NCBI RefSeq assembly: GCF_007097365.1
Contig: NZ_VJZR01000006.1
Span: 1-64,000 of the forward strand
Reading direction: 5' to 3'
Length of the DNA: 64,000 bases
Source of the DNA: Flavobacterium franklandianum
GTDB lineage: Bacteria > Bacteroidota > Bacteroidia > Flavobacteriales > Flavobacteriaceae
Position 1 is the first letter of the stretch. Each line of letters starts with the position of its first letter. The notes beneath the pieces were generated by a model. The model had not been told where the DNA came from and searched no databases. It saw only the letters and a list, made by a program, of their open reading frames with translations. Positions 57,642 through 64,000 of the stretch are shown piece after piece. The position numbers and the translations under genes were made by a program.

Positions 57642-60600
57642 ATGAAATTAAAATTACTATTGATTGCGATTACGATTGGTTTGTTTGTGGGCTCTGCTGG
57701 GGTTTATGGGCAGGTAAACTATGTTAGTTGGAATTTCAACACAAATATTACAAACGCAAATTATTCAACTAATACAACTAATCAAAATGGTGCAAGATCT
57801 TCTGCATTAACAACTCCAACACTTTCAACTATTTCAATAAATGGCACTGGAATATCTGGAGCAAATGCATTTACTCTTCACAGATCTACGGGATGGCCAA
57901 CAACTTTAGAAATTACAAAACACCTAGAATTTTCAATTACTTTAGCTGCTGGTCAAACCTTTAATAATACAACTTTGAATTTGTTAGTAGCTGCTGGTGT
58001 GAGTAACATAGGGACAGCACCACGAAATTATTTAGTTCAATATGGTTGGGGTCCTTCTCCAACTTTTGCGGCAGTAACAGGCGCAAATAATGCAAATGCA
58101 ACACCTACTACCGGCGGAACTGTAACGCTATTAACAGCTGCTCAAACATCTAATAACGCAACAATACCGGCCCCTGGTAATACAACATCTACAATTTTAA
58201 CTATTAGATTAATTGCTTATGGCTCTACAAGTAGTTCTGGAAATTTACAAGTTGGCTCAATTGCTTTAACAGCAGCTAGTTTACCTTCAACATCAGACAC
58301 CACCCCACCAACTGTAACTACACTTTCTCCAGCAGACAATGCCACAGGAGTAGCCATTAATAGTAATTTGGTTTTAACTTTCGATGAAAACGTAGTTGTA
58401 GGAACAGCAGGAGATATTGTTATTTACAATTCAGACACTACAGTATTTGAAACCATACCCTATAATGATTCTCGAATAGTGTTTAATGGTACAACAGGAG
58501 TAACAATCAATCCTTTGGGTATATTTGTAAATAATGCTGGTTATTATGTGCAAATTGCTAACACTGCTATTAGAGATGTTGCATTAAACGCCTATGCAGG
58601 AATTAGCAACAATACCACTTGGAATTTTACAGCCGAGGCCCCCACTACAATTATATGGACAAACCCCATAACAGGAACAAATCCAGATACTGCAAATCCA
58701 TACACAACTGGACAATCTTTTAATGGCAATATTACTGTTTCGGGAATAGGTAGAGGTAGCGGAATAGGCGCAAATAATGCGACCGACCGCTACAACGCAA
58801 ATGATTGGAATTCTGGAACATTAAACACAAATGATTATTTTGAATTTACTTTAACCCCTAATGCTGGTTATGAAATAAATTTTATTAATTTTGTTTATAC
58901 ATCCGAAAGGAATAATACAAGTATTGCCAACTTTGCTTTTCGCTCAAGTGTTAGTACCTATACCGCAAACATAGGAACACCCACTTTTAATGGTACAACC
59001 ATCAGTTTGAGTGGAGCAGCCTATCAAAATCGAACTACCGCAACTACTTTCCGGATTTATGCTTGGGGAGCCGATACAAGTACAAGAACATTCAGCATCA
59101 ACGATTTTATTTTTAACGGAACGGTAATCCAAACCACCCTTGCTACTGATTATTTTAGAAGTAGAGCCTCTGGTACTTGGGCAACAGCTAGTAACTGGGA
59201 ATCATCCAGAGATAATACTAATTGGATAACATCCACACTAGCCCCTACAAGTGCCGCCAACACTATTACAATTAGAGATCTTCATACAATCACTATTTCT
59301 GGCGCAGTTACCGCCGACCAAATAACAGTAGAATCAGGAGGAACACTTGTTTTAAATGGCGCAGATCTAACTTTAAATAATGGTACTGGAACAGACTTAA
59401 CCATTGCCTCGGGTGGCACTTTTGATAATGGTGGAGAAAATCTAATAACTAGAACGGGTATACCAAGTATTAGTATAGGTGGTACATTTATTACTAGAGA
59501 CGCTCAAGGTTTTGTGGGATTTAATACTGCGATTCCTGATATATCGACAACATTAAACGCTGGAAGTATTGTGGTATATGGTCTAAACGGCGATCAAGAT
59601 GTGCAAGGATTAACAGCCCCCACTTATAGCAACGTCACTTTTTCAGGAACTGGCACAAAAACTTTGCTAAGCACAAATGCTGTTACTGGAACAGTTACAA
59701 TAAAAGACGCTGCTATATTTAATAGCACTAGCTTTACCTTTGGTGGTGCAGAAACTAATTTGACAATGACAGATATAAGTCATTTAATAGTAAGTGGAGC
59801 AAGACCAGTACCTGACATGCAAGGAACATACACATTAACAGGCGGGACTATTGAATTCGCAGGAAATAGTAATTCACATACGGCAAGATCCCCAATAACC
59901 TATAATAATGTAGTGATATCAGGATCAAATGTAAATGGTAGTGCAGGGAATTATACTCTCAGAAATGGAGCAACTTTTACTGTTAATGCTGGTGGTGTTT
60001 TTACCGTATCCGATCAACGCATTATCGCTGGAGGTGCTTCTGCAACAATAAATATAAATGGCAGTTTTGTTACTAAAGATGCTGATGGATTTTATGGACC
60101 AGGTTTAACTTCAATTAGTCCAACAAATACAATTTTAAATTTAGGATCGGCCTCAACTATAGAATATGCCGGAGCTGATCAAAGCATCGCAACAGTGCCG
60201 GTGACGACAGCATACGCTAACATTACAATATCTGGAACTGAAATAAAAACAATACCAACACAATTGTTCTTAGGGAATAATTTATCAGTATATGCATCAA
60301 CACTACTAATTGAAAGCGGCAAGGCTTTGACAGTAACCAATAATGTTGTTGTAAGTCTAGGCGCAACAATGACTATAAATGATAAAGGTAGTTTAGTACA
60401 AGTAAACAATTATGCTGTGAATACAGGTAATATAACATACGAGCGCAATACTACTGCTGAAGAATTTGATTATACCTATTTTTCATCACCTGTAGCTGGG
60501 CAAACATTACTTGCAGTTTCTCCTTCGACAAAATTGGATAAGTTTTTTTCTTTTAATGCTGCTGCAAACGATTGGTTGCAGGAAGATATTTCGGCTATAA

Positions 60601-61877
60601 TGACTATCGGTAAAGGATATATAATAAGGGGGATTCCGCCACCTCCATCACCTGCGATCCCCCCAGGATTTTATACAGCTCCATTTTTCGGAAAACCTAA
60701 TAATGGAATAATTAATGTGCCAATTTTGTGGGACGGGACATCAATAGACGGAACCTCAAATCTCATAGGAAATCCGTATCCATCAGCAATTGATGCCGAC
60801 AATTTTTTGCATCTAAACTCAAGCGTTATTGAAGGTACCATTTATTTTTGGACACACAATACCTCTATGCAAAACAGAGACCTTATTGTTGGTAATAATC
60901 CAGACGGCACCCCTAAAGCGGGTTCGGGAGCATTAGCATATACAACTGATGATTATGCATCTTATAATTTACTAGGAGGTGTTGGTACTATGGCTCCAAG
61001 CGGGTCAAATGGTGGTGTCAACAACAATAAACCAATTGGTAAAATTGCAACAGGACAAGCCTTTTTTACAACTAGTCTTAAAATTAACGCCACTAGCACA
61101 GCTACGTTCAACAACAGTATGCGGCTTGACAAAGATTCTAAAATAATGGACAACTCCCAGTTTTTCAAAACTAGAAATCCAAATCCAAAAACTATCACTC
61201 TCGAGAAACACCGTATTTGGCTAAATTTAACCAATACTCAAGGCGTTTTCAAACAAACTCTTGTTGGCTACATTACGGATGCAACAAATGAATACGACAG
61301 TCGTTTTGATGGAGAGAGTTTTGATGGGAATGAATTTGTAGATTTTTATAGCCTCAGCCAAGACAAGAATTTGGTGATTCAAGGACGTGCGTTACCATTT
61401 GACGAAAATGACCAAGTGCCACTGGGTTTCCGAACCACTATCAATGGAACTTTCACTATAAAGATTGATCAGGCGGATGGCGTTCTAACCAATCAAGCAG
61501 TTTTTATAGAAGACAAATTGACCAATTCTACCTCTGATTTACGAAGTGGCCCTTTTACTTTCAACACGGCTGCGGGTACCTTCAATGACCGTTTTGTATT
61601 GCGATATGCCAACAAAACATTAGGAAATAACGATTTAGAAACATTTGAAAATCAGGTGTTGGTTTCCAATAAAAACAAACAAATAAAAGTTAATTCAAAA
61701 GTAGAGCCGATTAATAAAGTAGTTGTTTATGACCTTTTGGGAAGACTACTATTCAAAAAAGATAAAGTCAATAATACCGAATTTTCAATTCTCAATTTGA
61801 TCTCAAACTCGGAAACTTTATTGGTAAAAGTGACGTTGCAAAATGGAGAAACAGTGACTAGGAAAATATTGTATTAA
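57642..61877 (+). CDS. Large modular surface protein with type C T9SS sorting signal
   Basis: A 1411-residue secreted protein with signal MKLKLLLIAITIGLFVGSAGVYG. Layout: an N-terminal beta domain (about 25-215), a Big_5/SbsA-like Ig domain (TPPTVTTLSPADNATGVAIN, about 221-335), a second copy of the N-terminal-type domain (WTNPITGTNPDTANPYTTG, about 338-500), a long beta-helix-like region with Asn/Thr/Ser-rich strands (about 505-930), and a T9SS tail of the type C style (INKVVVYDLLGRLLFKK to GETVTRKILY). It lies alone between comEC and lpxB. Adhesin or matrix role is inferred from architecture; no catalytic motif is seen. Confidence 0.85.
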   Translation: MKLKLLLIAITIGLFVGSAGVYGQVNYVSWNFNTNITNANYSTNTTNQNGARSSALTTPTLSTISINGTGISGANAFTLHRSTGWPTTLEITKHLEFSITLAAGQTFNNTTLNLLVAAGVSNIGTAPRNYLVQYGWGPSPTFAAVTGANNANATPTTGGTVTLLTAAQTSNNATIPAPGNTTSTILTIRLIAYGSTSSSGNLQVGSIALTAASLPSTSDTTPPTVTTLSPADNATGVAINSNLVLTFDENVVVGTAGDIVIYNSDTTVFETIPYNDSRIVFNGTTGVTINPLGIFVNNAGYYVQIANTAIRDVALNAYAGISNNTTWNFTAEAPTTIIWTNPITGTNPDTANPYTTGQSFNGNITVSGIGRGSGIGANNATDRYNANDWNSGTLNTNDYFEFTLTPNAGYEINFINFVYTSERNNTSIANFAFRSSVSTYTANIGTPTFNGTTISLSGAAYQNRTTATTFRIYAWGADTSTRTFSINDFIFNGTVIQTTLATDYFRSRASGTWATASNWESSRDNTNWITSTLAPTSAANTITIRDLHTITISGAVTADQITVESGGTLVLNGADLTLNNGTGTDLTIASGGTFDNGGENLITRTGIPSISIGGTFITRDAQGFVGFNTAIPDISTTLNAGSIVVYGLNGDQDVQGLTAPTYSNVTFSGTGTKTLLSTNAVTGTVTIKDAAIFNSTSFTFGGAETNLTMTDISHLIVSGARPVPDMQGTYTLTGGTIEFAGNSNSHTARSPITYNNVVISGSNVNGSAGNYTLRNGATFTVNAGGVFTVSDQRIIAGGASATININGSFVTKDADGFYGPGLTSISPTNTILNLGSASTIEYAGADQSIATVPVTTAYANITISGTEIKTIPTQLFLGNNLSVYASTLLIESGKALTVTNNVVVSLGATMTINDKGSLVQVNNYAVNTGNITYERNTTAEEFDYTYFSSPVAGQTLLAVSPSTKLDKFFSFNAAANDWLQEDISAIMTIGKGYIIRGIPPPPSPAIPPGFYTAPFFGKPNNGIINVPILWDGTSIDGTSNLIGNPYPSAIDADNFLHLNSSVIEGTIYFWTHNTSMQNRDLIVGNNPDGTPKAGSGALAYTTDDYASYNLLGGVGTMAPSGSNGGVNNNKPIGKIATGQAFFTTSLKINATSTATFNNSMRLDKDSKIMDNSQFFKTRNPNPKTITLEKHRIWLNLTNTQGVFKQTLVGYITDATNEYDSRFDGESFDGNEFVDFYSLSQDKNLVIQGRALPFDENDQVPLGFRTTINGTFTIKIDQADGVLTNQAVFIEDKLTNSTSDLRSGPFTFNTAAGTFNDRFVLRYANKTLGNNDLETFENQVLVSNKNKQIKVNSKVEPINKVVVYDLLGRLLFKKDKVNNTEFSILNLISNSETLLVKVTLQNGETVTRKILY

Positions 61878-61999
61878 TACCAATCAAGAGTAGTATATTA
61901 GCGTATTGCTATATATTCATAGGTCTATTTTTATGATAATGTGGTCAAAAATAGTTGGTAATTTTTCTATTTCGAGATTGTCCTTTTAAATAGGAATCT

Positions 62000-63109
62000 T
62001 TATAAACTCTTTACAATCAACTTAGCAGTTTTCTCACTAGCACCAATACCTCCCAATTTTTCTTCCAATACCTCGTATTTTTCTACAAGGTTTTGGCGAT
62101 ACTTGGCGTCTAAAAGCTTCTCCAATTCTTTGCGAATGTTCTTCTTAGAGCATTTATCTTGAATCAATTCGGTCACCACTTCTTCGTCCATAATCAGGTT
62201 AACTAACGAAATGTATTTTAAGGTAATGATCTGTTTGGCTATTTGGTAGGAAATCGAACTCCCTTTGTAACAAACCACTTCGGGCACTTTGAAAAGCGCT
62301 GTTTCAAGAGTTGCCGTTCCTGAAGTTACGAGTGCTGCTGTGGCATTACTCAATAAATCATAGGTTTTGTTCGAAACAAATTTGATGTTTTCATTGGTGA
62401 TAAAACCTTCATAAAAAGAAAATTCTTGACTTGGCGCACCAGCAATCACGAATTGATAATCCGGAAATTCATTGACTATACTCAACATCACCGATAGCAT
62501 TTTGGTAATTTCCTGCTTGCGACTTCCAGGCAAAATAGCAATGATAGGTTTGTCATTCAATTGATTTTCTTTTCTGAAAATGGCAGCATCCATTGTGGGA
62601 TGATTGTGTATAGCATCAATCAAAGGATGTCCCACAAATTCAACGGGATAATGATGTTTCTTTTCATAGAAATCTTTCTCGAACGGGAGAATCACATACA
62701 TTTTATCGACATCGCGTTTGATGTCGGTAATTCTGCTTTCTTTCCAAGCCCAAATTTGAGGTGAAATATAATAATGTGTTTTAAAACCTTCCGTTTTTGC
62801 CCATTTGGCAATGCGCAAATTAAAACCCGGATAATCAATAAAAACAATAACATCGGGCTGAAAATCGGCAATATCTTTTTTGCAAATTTTGATGTTATTC
62901 AAAATGGTTTTTAAATGAAACAAGACTTCTACAAAGCCCATAAAAGCCAATTTTCGGTAATGTTTGACCAAAATTCCGCCTACGTTTTGCATCAAATCGC
63001 CACCCCAAAAACGAATATCGGCATTTGGGTCTTCTTTGTACAAAGCCTTCATTAAATTGGCTCCGTGTAAGTCGCCCGAAGCTTCTCCAGCAATTATGTA
63101 GTATTTCAT
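62000..63109 (-). CDS. lpxB: Lipid-A-disaccharide synthase
   Basis: A 369-residue GT19 glycosyltransferase joining UDP-2,3-diacylglucosamine and lipid X to the lipid A disaccharide. The ATG at 63107-63109 is chosen because MKYYIIAGEASGDLHGANLM is the conserved N-terminus; the 30 upstream codons are not family-like. Other motifs: FWGGDLMQNVGG, FIDYPGFNLRIA, YYISPQIWAWKESR, FVGHPLIDA, AILPGSRKQEI and LVTSGTATLETAL. It lies downstream of surE and a small membrane protein gene on the same strand. The 186-bp spacer upstream contains a weak ACAGATT/AATCTGT inverted repeat. Confidence 0.95.
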   Translation of the reverse strand: MKYYIIAGEASGDLHGANLMKALYKEDPNADIRFWGGDLMQNVGGILVKHYRKLAFMGFVEVLFHLKTILNNIKICKKDIADFQPDVIVFIDYPGFNLRIAKWAKTEGFKTHYYISPQIWAWKESRITDIKRDVDKMYVILPFEKDFYEKKHHYPVEFVGHPLIDAIHNHPTMDAAIFRKENQLNDKPIIAILPGSRKQEITKMLSVMLSIVNEFPDYQFVIAGAPSQEFSFYEGFITNENIKFVSNKTYDLLSNATAALVTSGTATLETALFKVPEVVCYKGSSISYQIAKQIITLKYISLVNLIMDEEVVTELIQDKCSKKNIRKELEKLLDAKYRQNLVEKYEVLEEKLGGIGASEKTAKLIVKSL

Positions 63110-63295
63110 TTTCTGTTTAATCTCTCTAAGTTTAATTCCTCGAAGCTCTACTTCGATATTTTTTGCTATAGATTGCTTCGCCTGTTCGCTTTTGCTCAAG
63201 TCACAGATTAAAAAATATTTTTGAAAATCTATGAATCTGTTGCTATTATTTCGTTACAACATAAGTGGCTCTGCCTCGATGTAGTTTAATAAAAT

Positions 63296-63568
63296 TTATG
63301 CAAATATCGTAAAAATCGCAATGCAAATTACTGCCAAAACCACACCACGAGCCATAATTTCCTTATTCATTTTTAGCAAAACGCCAAAAGCAACCAAATC
63401 AAGAATAGCGCCCAAGGTGATTAATTTGCCCAATTTTCCTTCCGATTTCATGGTTTGGATGCCAGTCATAAAATCAAAATCAGTAAAAAAAGTGATAAAG
63501 AGAAAAATCCCTAAAACACAAACCAAAAAGCCTATAAAAAAACCTATCAATATGTCTGTCTTATTCAT
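63296..63568 (-). CDS. Small three-helix membrane protein
   Basis: A 90-residue protein with three hydrophobic segments (about 7-30, 48-65 and 72-90), starting MNKTDILIGFFIGFLVCVLG. There is no named motif. Its start overlaps the surE stop by 8 bp, so the two are co-translated, and lpxB follows. An envelope role is a guess from context. Confidence 0.78.
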   Translation of the reverse strand: MNKTDILIGFFIGFLVCVLGIFLFITFFTDFDFMTGIQTMKSEGKLGKLITLGAILDLVAFGVLLKMNKEIMARGVVLAVICIAIFTIFA

Positions 63569-64000
63569 TCCATTTCCAGGTGTTGAGTTGTTGTATAGCG
63601 TGATGTGCAGTCAAATCAAATTGAACTGGCACCACAGAAATATAGCCATTGGCAAGAGCCCATTCATCAGTGTCTTCGCCTTTATCTTCGTTTACAAATT
63701 CGCCAGTGAGCCAATAATAATCTCTGCCTTGGGGTGTTTTTCGTTTGTCGAATTTTTCTATCCAAAGTGCTTTTGCCTGACGACATATTTTAATTCCTTT
63801 AATATCTTTTTCTTCTAATTTTGGAAAATTGACGTTCAAAACTACACTTTCGGGCAGTCCTTTCTCTAAAACTTCCAAAGTAATCGTCTTTATAAAAGAC
63901 TTTATAGGTTCGAAATTGGCATTCCAACCATAATCTAAAAGGGAAAAACCTATAGCAGGAACACCCTCGATTCCCGCTTCGACAGCGGCACTCATCGTTC
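63561..64000 (-). CDS. surE: 5'/3'-nucleotidase SurE (C-terminal part)
   Basis: The gene enters from the right edge; 146 codons are visible. The frame reads TMSAAVEAGIEGVPAIGFSLLDY at the edge, the conserved centre of SurE, continues through SVVLNVNFP (a typical SurE strand) and RDYYWLTGEF, and ends GYISVVPVQFDLTAHHAIQQL. The metal-binding N-terminus (DD, S, N) lies outside the window. SurE is a metal-dependent nucleoside monophosphate phosphatase of stationary phase. It overlaps the small membrane protein gene by 8 bp. Confidence 0.93.
   Translation of the reverse strand, partial: TMSAAVEAGIEGVPAIGFSLLDYGWNANFEPIKSFIKTITLEVLEKGLPESVVLNVNFPKLEEKDIKGIKICRQAKALWIEKFDKRKTPQGRDYYWLTGEFVNEDKGEDTDEWALANGYISVVPVQFDLTAHHAIQQLNTWKWNE

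Noticed and set aside
57608..57724. Short frame MKRIIKLYIPL... overlapping the start of the 1411-residue protein
   Set aside because: It reads out of frame into the larger gene and has no support as a leader peptide beyond its position.
63110..63199. 30-codon N-terminal extension of lpxB
   Set aside because: Not family-like; the conserved MKYYIIAGEASGD start is at 63109.

Overview
The window looks like the chromosome of a Flavobacterium-type bacterium (Bacteroidota). The DNA is AT-rich. Promoters carry the Bacteroidota -7 box (TAnnTTTG) where one can be recognised. There is a SusC/SusD outer-membrane pair, and several secreted proteins end in type IX secretion (T9SS) C-terminal sorting domains. 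Class II HMG-CoA reductase and a GYDIA-type GHMP kinase point to a mevalonate route.

Layout. 1-3.7 kb (minus): the 5' part of a large Ig/PKD-repeat surface protein, a flavoprotein, a GxxExxY protein and a glycerophosphodiesterase. 3.8-26.4 kb: a complete starch/maltodextrin utilisation locus. Its minus-strand arm holds an MFS sugar importer, beta-phosphoglucomutase, GH65 phosphorylase, neopullulanase-like GH13, GH31 alpha-glucosidase and a lipoprotein GH13 amylase, with a LacI-type regulator in front. Its plus-strand arm holds SusC, SusD, SusE, a T9SS-secreted GH13 amylase and a T9SS-secreted four-module starch-binding protein. Starch would be cut at the surface, bound and imported by SusCDE, trimmed in the periplasm, and taken into the cytoplasm as maltose for phosphorolysis. 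Near-identical 15-nt operator-like sites lie before susC and before the distal susF-like gene.

26.5-35.7 kb: housekeeping genes (MazG-like hydrolase, ilvE, mnmD) and an acetate/pyruvate group (satP, acs, ppdK). 36-39 kb is the most unusual stretch. A leucine-rich-repeat T9SS protein is flanked by direct repeats. It is followed by two tandem 383-bp units, each made of a GIY-YIG nuclease gene, a tRNA-Phe 3' fragment with a palindrome in its T-loop, and a terminator, stacked behind the intact tRNA-Phe gene.

39-48 kb: coaX, an outer-membrane protein, lptC, a CorC/HlyC protein, a PpiD-like foldase, the mevalonate genes, and a toxin-antitoxin pair whose toxin is frameshifted. 48.7-64 kb: DPP-IV-like peptidase, two POT peptide transporters with a 47-codon microprotein between them, a thioredoxin-like protein, ComEC, a 1411-residue adhesin-like protein with a type C T9SS signal, lpxB and surE (cut by the window edge).

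Intergenic DNA is rich in imperfect palindromes. Five spacers along the minus strand between 2.9 and 10.1 kb each carry a hairpin, and an approximately 330-bp imperfect inverted repeat sits between two convergent genes at 27.2-27.5 kb. I saw no CRISPR array, rRNA, transposase or prophage. Family assignments come from reading the translated sequences and were not searched against databases.
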